A stretch of 64,000 bases of DNA from Rhabditoides inermis (GCA_963966185.1 CAWZYM010000429.1:132001-196000); one strand, 5' to 3'; shown: positions 33,441 through 44,499, counted from the stretch's first letter. Made by a program: numbers and translations. Notes: a model not told the origin generated them from the letters alone.

Positions 33441-33790
33441 AGGAACACACCACTCTAAATTTCGTACATAAACTACGACTGCCACATGAAAGAATATTAA
33501 AATACAACAACTTTTCATTAATAAACTAAATGCTAAAAATGAATATAACATGTAGAAAACGCGCCGCGAAGATTTAATTTCGTAGTGAGATATACCGTCG
33601 ATACCCTCTAGAGGGTCGTATACACTCGAGAACGGTATTCCTCACTACGTTTTTCGGAGCTTTGCGTCGAATTTTCAATGTGTTCCGTTCATTTAAAGGA
33701 TATGGTGTATTTATGAAAAGTGATTGTATTTTCATCTTCTATCACGTGGCAGTTGTGGTTTATACACAAAATTTAGAGTGGTACGTTTCT
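33441..33790. repeat. 350-bp MITE with about 55-bp TIRs and TTAA target duplication
   Basis: Left end AGGAACACACCACTCTAAAT, continuing to TGCCACATGAAAGAA, is matched in reverse by 33735-33790 (AGAAACGTACCACTCTAAAT as read inwards). TTAA lies directly outside both ends (33437-33440, 33791-33794), the target preference of piggyBac-like transposases. The centre (33575-33655) is a further imperfect palindrome around CCCTCTAGAGGG. Confidence 0.8.
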
Positions 33791-33918
33791 TTAACGTGTT
33801 GTCCGTGTCGTGATTCACATGAGGATCGTTTCCGAATCCGCTTCCGATTTGAATGTTCTGAATTCACAATTAGAGAACAAAATCAAATGATCATTTAATT
33901 GTGAAGAGTGATCAGGAG

Positions 33919-36900
33919 ATGGCGAGCTCGAGTGATGGAGTGCTACAGTGGCTACAGACTCCTGTGCCCGAGACATTCGCTCGCTTCAATGAGATAAGCA
34001 AACTCTGGCAAGGTCTGTGAGCTGTACCCAATTCCTGCCATTCTACGTGTTCCTTCCGATGATTGTTAACTATTGTTTCTACAGATCCGGAAAACTGTGC
34101 GATGTTGTGCTCACATCGAAGGAGCACAAAACGAGTGACGACGAAATATACAGGGTAAATTGAGAACACTTAACACTTGTTCACCTTGCAATCGTCACAT
34201 TGTTCAGTTCCACGTGCACAAGCTGGTTTTGTTGGCTGCGTCGCCGCACTTCGAGGAGATATTCGCGGCTGGAATGCGGGAAGCGCGCGAGAACGTCGTC
34301 GACATGGTGAACACATCATCTGACCGTATTGTAATGCCGCGTGTTGTAGGACACTGACTACATGACGCTGAAGAGCCTTGTCGAGTACATCTATACCGGA
34401 CGCATAGTCATCAGTGAGTTGAGATGTTGAGAAAAAAAATTCTCCAAGTAGCCGTGAGCCGTGTCCACATTTCAATAAATGTGCGGTGGTCTCTTCGAAA
34501 GCAATTCCGATTCCGAGGTGTTTCGAAGGGATAACAAGGCATTTCGAAGTGTTCGGGAGTATTCCAAAGGCAAATCGGGAGTTTCTTGGATGGAGGGGGG
34601 GGGGCGATTCCAAACGTATGTAATTGTGAAGTGTTTCGAAAGTATTCATTAGTGTTTTGAAGATACTGACCGCAACTTCAAGTGATTCCCGACTCTCCAT
34701 TCTGGAAGTAACCTTGTTCAGACAGCACAACCGTGCCTCTTCTACTGCCAGAGGCTGCGTACCTCCAACTGACGTCACTCAAGTCCGCCTGCGAGAAGTC
34801 ACTCGTATAGTGATGCATATAAGTCATCGAGTGTTTACAGGTACCTGATCAATGTCAAGTACGTGACGCGTCTCAACTGCATCGAAATGTGGAACTTCTC
34901 TAAGCTATATGACTGCGAGGAGATCAAAGCACTATCGTGGCAGTTCATTCGAGACTTTTTTGAGTAAGTGCTTAAATCAGTCCCGTTTACAAGCTATGAC
35001 TTGAATAGAACCCTCGTTGCCTCGGAGGATCTGCCGACTCTCTCGCACGAAGACTTCTTGCGGCTAGTGCAAGGTACATATGTTTGCGATGGTTCATACA
35101 GTCCTCGTCTGACAGTTAGAGCTACAGTCAGCCAGGATCAATATGAAGTTTGGGTTTGTTCTGAAGAACATACTTCTTCATCTATCTATATGCACCTTTA
35201 TCATTGATAAGAACAATACTACTGGGGAAGAGATTCCAAATTCTATGAATACGAAAAGGAGAAAGGACTGTGATTTTAGAAGAGTATAGTTTGAGTGAAT
35301 GACCGCAAAGTTTTCGTGTTTGAGTTGAGCTAGACAGTGTCAGTGGTATTAGGTGTGCAAATATATGTCCATAAATATATGCATGCGCCAAAGAAAGATC
35401 AATAATTGAGCGTCTCATACACAATGTTTCTAACCCTAGAGTTTTCAACCGCTGTTTAAATTATGCTTTAGGAAGCAGGTACTCTCTAACTTTTTCAAGA
35501 AGGTATGAGAGTTGTCCAAAAGGCAAGAATTTTTTTTTCTTTTTTGATTTTCCAAAATGCATGACAGTGCATTTCGAAAGACTCAAAGTCAATTGGCGAT
35601 TTATCAACCAATCAGACACCCTTGTCACATCACCTGCTATTCGCTTATCAAAATCAGGTACATCATCCGAAATGAACATCTTACCCCCCCCCCCCCCCCC
35701 CGCATATACATACTAGTGTACGAAGTCGACCGATCTTTTTGAGTCTAACTTTTTCACCAAGTATTTAACATACTTCACTAATTGTGATGTAGTAGACCGG
35801 TTTTTAAGAAACAAAAGTTGTCTATCAATAACAAGATTACAATTCCACATATGGTTTCGCATTTGACATGTGTTCATTACCAACGTCCCTCATCCCCACT
35901 TCGCACACAGACATGGGCATCAACTGCTCCGAGACGGCGCTGTTCGAGGCTGTGATGGCGTGGGTGCGCGGACACAACGACGACGAGAACAAGGGAGAAC
36001 GCAAGAAGCACCTGGCACAGTACGTGCTTGTTCAAATACTCTTACGAAAGTAACCGACCTTGCTTACTAGCCCCAACTGCGGGCAGATTAATGCAACTTA
36101 CCACGAAGCACCCACGTGAAAGAACCAATAAATATGTAAGAAGTAATGACAAATCTACTCTGAAACTTTTTGACGCAGTGTTAACGCAATCAACGCACTG
36201 ATTTTGCGTTAACGCACTGAAAATGTGTGGGGGTGGATGGTACGCAAATTGGTGCGTTGGAGTGCGAGAAAGTGCGTAGTTCATAGAAAACGCGTAGACG
36301 CACTGAATTTAGCGGGAAATTGCGTAGTTCATAGAAAACGCGAAAACGCATTGAATATACCAAGAATTCCTTTTTGTAGATAACACGCCATTATATCAGA
36401 TTCTTTAATAAACAAAACAAACATAACTTGAAATGGAATTTTATTGATCAACAAATTCAATAGATACAAAAGCTTTGCTAAACAATAACACACAAACAAG
36501 AAAACAAAGATCAAGTGTAGTATTCGAGGAGGTAACTGCAGTCCAATTTACGCACACTTCTGCTTGATTCTATTCTTGCGATGGTACGACGTCGTCGAGT
36601 CGCGCTCCTGCTGGTCTGCAACACTCATCACATCACATCACACTCTTAGCAATACACTCAATCCTCTCGTTTATCTCTCCCCCCCCCCTCTCCACTCACC
36701 AGTCTTCTTCTCTTCCTCCTTCATCGGCCGGCAAGCATCTGTGCTACCTTCGCTCATTGTCGACAGCATCGCGCGCACACGCTCGCGCCTAAACATTACA
36801 GGGATTCATCAGGATCCGAGATATTTACAGCCTATAATATTACCACTACGAAGTCATGAGGTCCTCTCCGAAGAGGCAGATGGGTTGGTTGAGAGAGGGT

Positions 36901-39900
36901 TGGTCGCCAGCGCAGCTTCATCTTCACCTGGTGGTCGTCCGTCGGCAGCATCATACCGCGCCCGCAGCGACGACGCTCGAACTCCGCCAGCACTTAACAC
37001 ATAACCATAAAACACATAGATTCGCGGAACGGGCCGATGGCAATGAGTGACGGTCTACACAAGAATCTACACAAGAATGAATAAAATACCTCGAGACGAC
37101 TCGACTCGACTCGAGTCGGCAGACGGTGATCCGTTACTTGTTGGGCTTGCCGGTGGGGTCGAAAGGCGCTTGATGCTCGTCATCGTCTATCTCTGAGAAC
37201 TCGCTGCGAGGCCACTCGTACAGTTTCTCGTACCCCTAGAACCAACAAGTTAGTCCGAAAAAGTACCTAAATGTAAGAAACATTCAAGTTGTTGAATGAA
37301 GACTGACCGTGTGACGGAGCGCGTTGTCGGGGCCGTACTCGAATCCCTGGAGGATTTCACTTGGCGCGCTCCTTGCGAAAGCCTTCTTCGTGTGCGAAGC
37401 TTCACGATCAGATTGTCGTCCGCCTGAATGATTACAATACGTCTCACACTCAATACATCTCGTACAATTACATTTTGCGGGCGAATCAGGTCGGAAAATG
37501 CGAAAGACTTCATAAGAAAAGACGAGTGAGACAGTGTGAGGTTCATCAGAAGAGACGCAGAACACAACAATGTCCGTCTGCAGTGTGCACACCTGCGAGT
37601 AGTCGTCGCTCATGTGCCCGACGGGTCCGGCGCGTCGCTGCAGGTGGACGCCGGCGGCCGGCATCACCTCGGGGTTGCTGCTCTCCAGGACGCCCGACAT
37701 CGTCGGCACCTGAGCGCATTCCCGATACAAACATTCATTTCATAACGATAATACTATACGAAACTTCCTAAATATACATAAAGAGACGTACTTCTGTGAT
37801 TGGAACGCGGCGCAGCGAATGGGCGACGTGTCCTCGAGACAGAACCGGAACCGCTGAATTACCTCATTTACAAACAAAAACCGTAACATGTTATACGTTT
37901 TCAAAATGAAATAAGCAATACAAAAAGCAAACAAATTGTTACTTACCTCATCGCTGTATTATTCAAAATGGTTACTATCGGTTGATTCGCGTACGGCATG
38001 CTGCAATGTGTTTGCTGAACAATGCGATTCAAAGTAATTTACATGCCAACGGAAATCAACACAAAACGAACCAAGTAAACACAACAAAACAGTGCGCGGA
38101 TATGATGGGAATGCAATTTCGAAACTCAGCTGAGAGTTTTCTGCTACGCTGTGTCGACGAACAGACGGTAACCGTAAGAAGTTGTGCGTATAGAGTTTTT
38201 TTCGCAACGTCGTGTTCTGCAGAGATTCGTGCATTTTTGTCAGAAAAATGAATTAAACAAACATTTGTGGGTTGGAGTTTACGTTCGAAACAATGTTGCT
38301 GGACGAAAAGACGCTAAAAAAACAATTTGAAAACAATAATCAACAAGTGCAACAAGGTGGTGTGATACGTTAGTATATTTTTTTTCATCTTCAACAGGCA
38401 TAGGCAGGCAGTCCGCCAACCTTTTAGCGTCAAGCTGACTGTCAGACCAGGTCACTCAAAAGGAGAGCTGTACGGAATAATAGCATGAGGTTGACAATAT
38501 TGATATGCTGAATGAATTTAAACAAAAATAAACTCCAAAAATAAACTCCAATTGATATGAATGTGATCTAGGAATATCATAATGAAATCAGGCAATCGGA
38601 ATTCACTTCGTGATAAAGTACAAACTTGGCACGGGTTTTCAATGGGAATTTAGTTACAAAATTGGTCCATTTCGTTACAATAGGACGTGAGACATCAGCT
38701 GGTCATTTCATTATTATTACACTCCTTGCAATATACAATTGCGAGACAATCAACACATCTCATTTGATAACTGATCACTGTTTGAAATGCGACAAAATGC
38801 GTCGTTTGAATTATAAATCTATCTCTGTTGACGCAATCACTCGCATTCCTAACGCACTTTCTCGCACTTCAACGCAAAATGGATTGCGTGAGATTTGCGT
38901 CAACGATGCGTTGTTTAAATTTGCGTTGACACAATCTCTCGCATCCCTAACGCACTTTCTCGCAATCCAACGCAAAATGGGGTGCGTCAAAATTGCGTAA
39001 ATGATGCGTTGTTCAAAATTTGCGTTAACACTGCGTCATAAATTACCAGAGTAGGGGTCCAAGATAATTTTTCAACTTGGCCAAAACCGACCCACTTAGG
39101 CTCATCGACCCACTTAGGAAAATGTCCACTTTTTGGGCCTATCACTTCTGCCGGCAGCTTGATTATCGACTACTCGAATCGCGCGGGAAATTGAGAGAGT
39201 GCACAGAGAGCGCGCGCTTGCAAGAGAGACCAGACGGCGAAGCCCAGCGATTACAAGTATATGTTGACAGAATTTGGCAAACGAGGTGTCATTCGAACTG
39301 TTATGATCTGAAAATAGTTTTCTGAAAAGGGCGCGTCATAGTTTTGAGTTCTGCGCGCGGTGCGCGCGAATAACCAAAGAAGCGCTGAGCCCGCGCGCGC
39401 AGGCGGGTTGGACCCCCAGACAATTCGATGTTCCACTTGTCACCCCAGGCTGCTGTCGCACGTTCGTCTCACGGGTCTCATGCGCTCGTGCCTCCTCGAC
39501 ACAGTCTACCACGAGACGCTCGTCCGAGAAGACGAACAGTGCAATGAGATGCTCGTCGCCGCCATGCGTGTGAGTACGTGTACGTGTGTACCAACAGAGA
39601 ACGACAAGGAGTCAGCTAAAACAAGAGAGACAGACGGTGAGAGCACCGTATCCGAGTCGCAAGCGAGGTAGAACTATGGAACTGTTTATATGGATCTGTA
39701 ATGCCCATGTGTAGTGCCCATAGCACTGCGGCCAGTCTCGATCCCATAGCACTCGAAGGCGCTTTGAGAAGTAGTTCAAAGTCGGTGGTCAGAGTAGCCT
39801 GACCGAGTTTCCGACAAGGGATAGTCGTATTGTGTGGGAGTGTCTGTTTGCAGACGCTTCTCCGCGAGCCTCTCAAGCACACGCGGCCTGTGCTGCGCGG

Positions 39901-40118
39901 CATCGGCATGCCTCTCGCGTGGAAGCTCGACAAGAAGAAGTGGACGCGACTCTGCGACCTGCTGCATGACAGGTTTGTGGGCAGTCACAATCACAGATGT
40001 CACTGACTGTTTCATATCAGATGCTTTCACTGCTCGGCCGAGCTGGACGGTCTTCTGTACAGCGTGGGCGGCATCGGCGACTATGCAAAGACCGCTGAAG
40101 TGCTCAATCCGATTACTG
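33919..40118 (+). CDS. BTB-BACK-Kelch protein gene (KLHL-like), 11 exons seen
   Basis: Exons: 33919-34016 ([23 protein letters not shown]), 34085-34154 ([14 protein letters not shown]), 34208-34306 ([20 protein letters not shown]), 34350-34413 ([15 protein letters not shown]), 34722-34804, 34841-34963 ([20 protein letters not shown]), 35009-35073 ([14 protein letters not shown]), 35911-36019 ([20 protein letters not shown]), 39449-39569, 39854-39971, 40021-40118. Exons 2-5 form the BTB fold, which pairs subunits and binds cullin-3. Exons 6-10 form the BACK helices. The last exon opens a Kelch blade ([20 protein letters not shown]). Such proteins are substrate receptors of CUL3 ubiquitin ligases. 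The donor at 34017 was chosen because it keeps phase. The 34804/34841 junction is one base out. Large introns hold a LINE piece (35190-35850) and a TIR element (36155-39054). Remaining Kelch repeats were not found downstream. Confidence 0.88.
35190..35850 (-). mobile_element. CR1/Jockey-type LINE fragment in an intron
   Basis: Minus-strand frames read [20 protein letters not shown] then HFGKSK, the end of the RT palm and thumb, and, after a gap, [20 protein letters not shown] with a WNLFPSSIV ending typical of the RT C-terminus. At 35705-35850 another frame gives [19 protein letters not shown], an earlier RT motif. A run of about 20 C (35683-35702) sits where palm sequence is missing, so the copy is internally deleted. 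Confidence 0.7.
35683..35702. repeat. Poly(C) run
   Basis: About 20 consecutive C at the internal gap of the LINE fragment. Confidence 0.95.
36553..36990 (-). pseudogene. PRPF4 (U4/U6 snRNP Prp4) N-terminal fragment
   Basis: Minus-strand exon about 36850-36990 reads [20 protein letters not shown], then HQVKMKLR. After a frame change it continues [13 protein letters not shown]. The next exon (about 36707-36790) reads [12 protein letters not shown]. This is the order of the SFM/PSP-type motif at the start of Prp4: a helix of charged residues, P-TDD, VK--LR, -PI-LFGE, then RRERLR. A short terminal exon ends [11 protein letters not shown] and a stop; the seven WD40 repeats are missing. Prp4 is part of the U4/U6 snRNP and of spliceosome assembly. 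The frame shift and the absence of WD repeats make this a captured fragment. Confidence 0.7.
37131..37855 (-). pseudogene. Fragment of a second, unrecognised gene in the TIR element
   Basis: Minus exons: about 37797-37853 ([20 protein letters not shown]), 37593-37709 ([20 protein letters not shown], then [11 protein letters not shown], donor GTGTGC), about 37306-37425 (ADDNLIVKL at its start, [13 protein letters not shown] in another frame at its end) and terminal 37131-37237 ([20 protein letters not shown], then [13 protein letters not shown], stop). Acceptors are good (ATTCAG, GCTCAG). One frame change occurs inside the third exon. I do not recognise the protein. Sharing strand and element with the PRPF4 piece suggests joint transcription or serial capture. 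Confidence 0.5.
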
Positions 40119-40199
40119 GTACAATCACTTTAAATGTTGTAAATTGTAAAAACTACACATTATGTTTTATGAGTATTAATATCTTAACAAAATAGCATT

Positions 40200-40224
40200 A
40201 GAGAGGGCGCGCAGCGCCCTCTCT
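40200..40224. repeat. Perfect 11-bp GC-rich hairpin
   Basis: AGAGAGGGCGC and its complement, separated by three bases, lie just after the last Kelch-gene exon and are followed by TTTT. The shape resembles a bacterial terminator, but that has no meaning here. Confidence 0.8.
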
Positions 40225-40517
40225 TTTGGGTTAAAATAAGGCTCGCGCTAGAATTTTCAAGAAGCAATATCTAAAGGTCCCTTTAGCAACAATGTGAACT
40301 CATCCAATTTATGTTAGTTAGATTCGCACCGTTCCGTACGCCAGATCACTTGTCGCGGGCATTTTTGTATCTCTTCTCTGAACGAAGTTATGCGCGATCC
40401 CGCGCACCCATGAGGCGAGAGGCCAGCGTGTGGGTGTGTGTGTCGTGTCCAGTAACTCTGACTCTCTGCCGAAAGCGTACTCTCTCGCTTTTCTGCGCGC
40501 CACGCCGGTTGCGAGAG

Positions 40518-41012
40518 ACTGCGAGAGGGAAATAGAGGGAAATAGAGGGGAATAGAGGAGAATAGAGGGGATTAGAGGGAAATAGAGGGGAATAGAGGGA
40601 AATAGAGGGAAATAGAGGGAAATAGAGGTAAATAGAGGGGAATAGAGGGAAATAGAGGGAAATAGAGGGAAATAGAGGGGAATAGAGGGAAATAGAGGGA
40701 ATTAGAGGGAAATAGAGGGGAATAGAGGGAAATAGAGGGAAATGGAGGGAAATAGAGGGAAATAGAGGGAAATAGAGGGGAATAGAGGGGAATAGAGGGA
40801 AATATAGGGAAATAGAGGGAAACAGAGGGAAATAGAGGGAAATAGAGGCACATAGAGGCACATAGAGGGAAATAGAGGGAAATAGAGGGAAACAGAGGGA
40901 AACAGAGGGAAATAGAGGAATATAGAGGGATATAGAGCGAAATAGAGGGATATAGAGGGAAATAGAGAGAAATAGAGGGAAATAGAGGGAAATAGAGGGA
41001 AATAGAGCGCGA
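40518..41012. repeat. 10-bp minisatellite (GAGGGAAATA)n, about 49 copies
   Basis: Tandem near-identical 10-mers with scattered single-base changes. They yield a long spurious minus-strand frame repeating SLYFPLFPSI. Confidence 0.95.
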
Positions 41013-41039
41013 GAGAGTACGCTGTTTGGAGAGAGACAG

Positions 41040-41360
41040 ATGCACTTTGGCGACGGCGAGGGAAAGAGGGAAAGAGGGATAGAGAGGGAGTGAAAGAGGG
41101 AAAAAGAGAGAGGGAGGGAAGGAGAAAGAGAGGGAGGGAGGGAGGGAGAAAGAGAGAATGAGAGAAAGAGAGTGAGGGAGGGAGGGAGAAAGAGAGAAAG
41201 AGAGGGAGGGAGGGAGGAAGAAAGAGAGAAAGAGAGGGAGAGAGAAAGAGAGAAAAAAAGAGAGAGACTGAAGGACTGAATGACAAAAAGAGAGAGAGAG
41301 CGAGAGAAAGAGAGAGAGAGAGAGCAGGAGAGAAAGAGAGAGAAGGAGAGAGAGTGAGAG

Positions 41361-41400
<40 letters not shown>

Positions 41401-41450
41401 TGAAAGAGAAAGAGAAAGAAGGAGAGAGAAATAGAAAGAATGAAGGAGAG
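41040..41450. repeat. Polypurine (GA-rich) tract
   Basis: Almost pure purine on the plus strand; a related tract is at 41785-41975. Such runs can form triplex DNA. Confidence 0.9.
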
Positions 41451-41493
41451 AAGGATATATGAAATTTCTATGAAATTCAACAAAAGGACATAT

Positions 41494-41640
41494 ATTATCT
41501 TTTAAAAGTACTTCCGTGAAAGTGTTGTTTGTGTTAACCTGATTCAAGAAAAGCGCATGTATATCTAATTTATTAACAAATGAAACCGTAAACACCTGAA
41601 CATGAAATCTAACACAAACTTGCTCTTTCAAAACGAAAAA
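41494..41640. repeat. Half of a MITE, related to 4010-4405
   Basis: ttttaaaagtacttccgtga, the gattcaagaaaagcgcatgt segment and the following 70 bp match 4019-4160 closely. The inverted right half is missing. Confidence 0.65.
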
Positions 41641-41657
41641 TGTTGAATGTTTCATTT

Positions 41658-41658
<1 letters not shown>

Positions 41659-41740
<82 letters not shown>
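41659..41740. repeat. (AT)n microsatellite, about 40 units
   Basis: Uninterrupted AT dinucleotide run. Confidence 0.97.
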
Positions 41741-41743
<3 letters not shown>

Positions 41744-41822
41744 TGGCCGAGTAGAGCTCGCCCGAACCGCCTGAAGAGGGAATTGTGAGAAAGAGAGAGA
41801 GAGAGGGAGGGAGGGAGAGAAG

Positions 41823-41878
<56 letters not shown>

Positions 41879-41981
41879 GAGGGGGGAGGGAGGAGAGAGA
41901 GATAGAGAGAGGGGGGAGGGAGGAGAGAGAGAGAGAGGGGGGTGGAGGGAGAGAGAGGGAGAGAGAGAGGGAGAGACGTAC

Positions 41982-43341
41982 CGCTGCCCCTGTGCGTGTC
42001 TGTCATCCTCTGTCCTTCGAGTCTCGGAGTGGCGCGGGGTGTGCTGGTGGCATAGGGATCAGAAGGGATGATATCCGGCATCCAATGCGAGGCTGGCGCG
42101 CCGCGATCCGAGAAGTCGTCTGCAAGTGGGAGGACATGAATACACAACTCGACTGACATGAACCCGTGGCGGATCCTATGCACCTTCATCATGAATCGAC
42201 ACGTTGTTTGTCTTCATCTTCATGACGTCAATATTTGAATGCATGGTGTTTTCACCTTGTCTATGTACTAGATGATATGTTTGAATAGCACTGAATAGCA
42301 ATCAATGTCCTGGGTTCACAGTACTGACCGTCTAGCAATGGACTGTGACAGCCATCTCCACTCGTGTCCAGCGCCCCATGCTTCTCCGGATGATCGTCGT
42401 CCAGCCACAGAGTCGCCGGCGACGGAGACTGCAACGGACCATCTCCTCCCTCCTCTCTCTCTCTCTCTCTCCCCCCCCCCCCTCTCTATCTATCTATCTA
42501 TCTTTCCCTCTCTCTCTTCACTCACACTCTGCCGCAGACAGCTGCTCCAGACGAAGATGTACAGTGAGGCGACGACGAGGGTGGTGTTTGCGGCGAGTTC
42601 GGAGAGAGGAGAGTGGGGGAAGAGGAGAGGGAGGAACAGACAGCACACTGTGTGCACAAGGATGAGCAGCGTCTGCAATCGAGGGAATCTCTCTCTCTCT
42701 CCCTCTCTATCTCTCTCTCTCCTCTCCCTCTCTCCTCTCTCTCTCTCCTCTCTCTCTCCCTCCCCGCCCCCCCCCCCCTCCCCCTCTCTCCCTCTCTCTC
42801 TCACCAGCAATGCGTGTTGGAGCAGCGCCCTTCGCAGGGAGAACTTCACCACGACCACATCGTATTGTTTGTGTAGAGACACGAGGAAAGAGGTGGGCGA
42901 AGCGTAGAACGAAAGCTGCAAGTGGTGGATCAGAAACGTATCCTGAAACAGGCCAAACGTACCAGAAGGAACATGGCAATGGGCACGGCGAGGAACCAGA
43001 AGAGCCATTGCGAGGGGACCAGCGAGCACCTGGAAAGATACGTTTCCATCTGCTGCATCATTGATAGGATACAATCAAATAGTCTGAAGCCACAATGTGG
43101 AAACTTAGAAAAAAAAACTAAACGTACTTGTGAGTGAAGAAGAAGGTGGCGGATGAGAGAAGACAGGGTGTGACGAGACCGAATAGGAGACAGATGCCAG
43201 TGCTGTGGGAGGAACATATTTCTCTCTCAATCTCTCTCTCTCTCTCTCCTCCCCTGATCCTCTCTCTTTCTCTCTCTCTCCCTCTCTCTTCCGCTCTCCC
43301 CTCTATCTCCCCCCCCCCTCTCTTCCCCCCCCTCTCTCTCC

Positions 43342-43382
<41 letters not shown>

Positions 43383-43611
43383 CACCTGCTCTTCGGATTT
43401 CCGTCAGCCAGCATTCTGTAAATGTGCAGTGTGTATAGGAACAGCCACGCAAACGGCGTCGACGTTGTGAACGAGAGCAACGCGTTGCGCACCGGACAGA
43501 ACACCTGAACGGCAGGGTGATCGTGTCGGGACCCAACGGGGGTACGGTACCTGATTGATGGACGCCTTGTGCAGGAAGTACAGGTTCACCGCGTTGAACG
43601 CATGTCAGCTT
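41982..43611 (-). CDS. Polytopic membrane protein, unrecognised (8 exons seen)
   Basis: Minus exons: 43551-43611 (AFNAVNLYFLHKASINQ), 43386-43504 (ALLSFTTSTPFAWLFLYTLH), 43128-43202 (TGICLLFGLVTPCLLSSATF), 42963-43029 (SLVPSQWLFWFLAVPIAMFL), 42805-42942 (FYASPTSFLVSLHKQYDVVV), 42526-42672 (LILVHTVCCLFLPLLFPH, then TLVVASLYIFVWSS), 42329-42428 (ATLWLDDDHPEKHGALDTSG) and 41982-42119 (HWMPDIIPSDPYATSTPRAT). All borders are GT-AG with acceptors such as TTTCAG. At least five hydrophobic segments are followed by a hydrophilic, Pro/Asp-rich tail, suggesting a multi-pass membrane protein with a cytosolic C-terminus. The 5' exons would lie beyond the minisatellite at 43605-43835 but were not found. 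I do not recognise the family. Confidence 0.6.
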
Positions 43612-43835
43612 GCAATTTCCACTACCGGCTTGCAATTTATAGTGTCAGCTTGCAATTTCAGATGCCATCTTGCAATTTCCAGTGCCAGCTTGCAATTTCA
43701 GATGTCAGCTTGCAATTCCCAATGCCAGCTTGCAATTTTAGCATGTCACATGTCAGCTTGCAATTTCCAGTACCAGCTTGCAATTTCCAGTGTCAGCTTG
43801 CAATTTCAGATGCCATCTTGCAATTTCCAGTGCAA
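43605..43835. repeat. Minisatellite, about 10 copies of a 20-24 bp unit
   Basis: Repeats of (ag)TGCCAGCTTGCAATTTCC with small length changes, beginning exactly at the last 5' exon found for the membrane protein gene. Confidence 0.9.
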
Positions 43836-44052
43836 AGCGGATCCCATTCGCATGCTCATTCACACACATCGATTTCCAAAAAAAAACACAAAAATACAAA
43901 CAGCACAAGTTGTTTCTAACTAACACTAACTTTCTAACCTCTAACTTTCTAACTAAGTTTCTAACATTCTAACTCCCAAAAAGTGAACCCAGAACACAAA
44001 TTCTAACAACAGCACAACAAAGTGAACATTTATTTATTGATCATCAACGCGT

Positions 44053-44491
44053 TCAAGGGTTGTACTCGATGGGGAGGTTCTTGCGGCGGACCATTCCGTC
44101 GCCTTGGAACCACTCGCGGCGGAAGGTCTTGGCGGCGCCGTCGGGGGTGTTGGTCCACTCGATGGTGATGCGGTCGTTGTTGGTGTCCTCCTTTCCGAAT
44201 TCGAACGAGTCGCAAGAGACGGCCATCAGCACGTTCTCCTTGGGGTCGAGCACTCCGCACGGCGGGTCGACGCCGAGGCGCTTCATGTTGGTGGTCTTGA
44301 TGGCCCATCCGATGCGGCGACCTCCGGCGTTGATGATCTGAATGGAAGCACATGCAATCCAATCGATACGCAATCGATATCAAATCGATATCAACCTTGA
44401 TGTGGTAGGTGTGCTTGTCATCGTAGGGGGCGTTGAAGACGATCTTGGTGCCCGGTTGGGTGTTGATATCTCCGGGAGGGACGGACGTCAT
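44053..44491 (-). CDS. msp: Major sperm protein (MSP), two exons, intact
   Basis: Exon 1, 44396-44491, encodes 32 residues ([20 protein letters not shown], then [12 protein letters not shown]). A 58-nt intron (44338-44395, GTTGAT...TTCAG) leads in phase to exon 2, 44053-44337, with [40 protein letters not shown] and the terminal [11 protein letters not shown]. Total 126 residues; nematode MSPs have about 127. MSP forms an Ig-like beta sandwich that dimerises and polymerises into filaments, driving amoeboid sperm crawling; secreted MSP also signals oocyte maturation. No stop or shift is present. Expression is normally confined to spermatogenesis. This is the strongest taxonomic marker in the window. 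Confidence 0.97.
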
Positions 44492-44499
44492 GGCGAATG

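Larger units (their letters stand above)
36155..39054. mobile_element. 2.9 kb TIR element with gene fragments, inside a Kelch-gene intron
   Basis: Ends read inwards share CTACTCTG, then after a spacer TGACGCAGTGTTAACGCAA. Internal to that, both sides carry many copies of an (A)ACGCA / TGCGTT unit: 36165-36355 and 38825-39045. The interior contains minus-strand exons like those of PRPF4 (36553-36990) and of a second gene (37131-37855). No transposase, and no convincing target duplication. The layout matches the elements at 27462-30611 and 1838-4911, though the end motifs differ in sequence. Confidence 0.65.

Noticed and set aside
40200..40235. Rho-independent terminator
   Set aside because: GC hairpin followed by T-run looks right but bacterial termination is not relevant in nematode nuclear DNA.
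40388..42192. Long minus-strand frames of 157, 303 and 496 codons repeating SLYFPLFPSI and SLSLSLS
   Set aside because: They are translations of the 10-bp minisatellite, polypurine tracts and (AT)n run; no splice sites or non-repetitive protein sequence.
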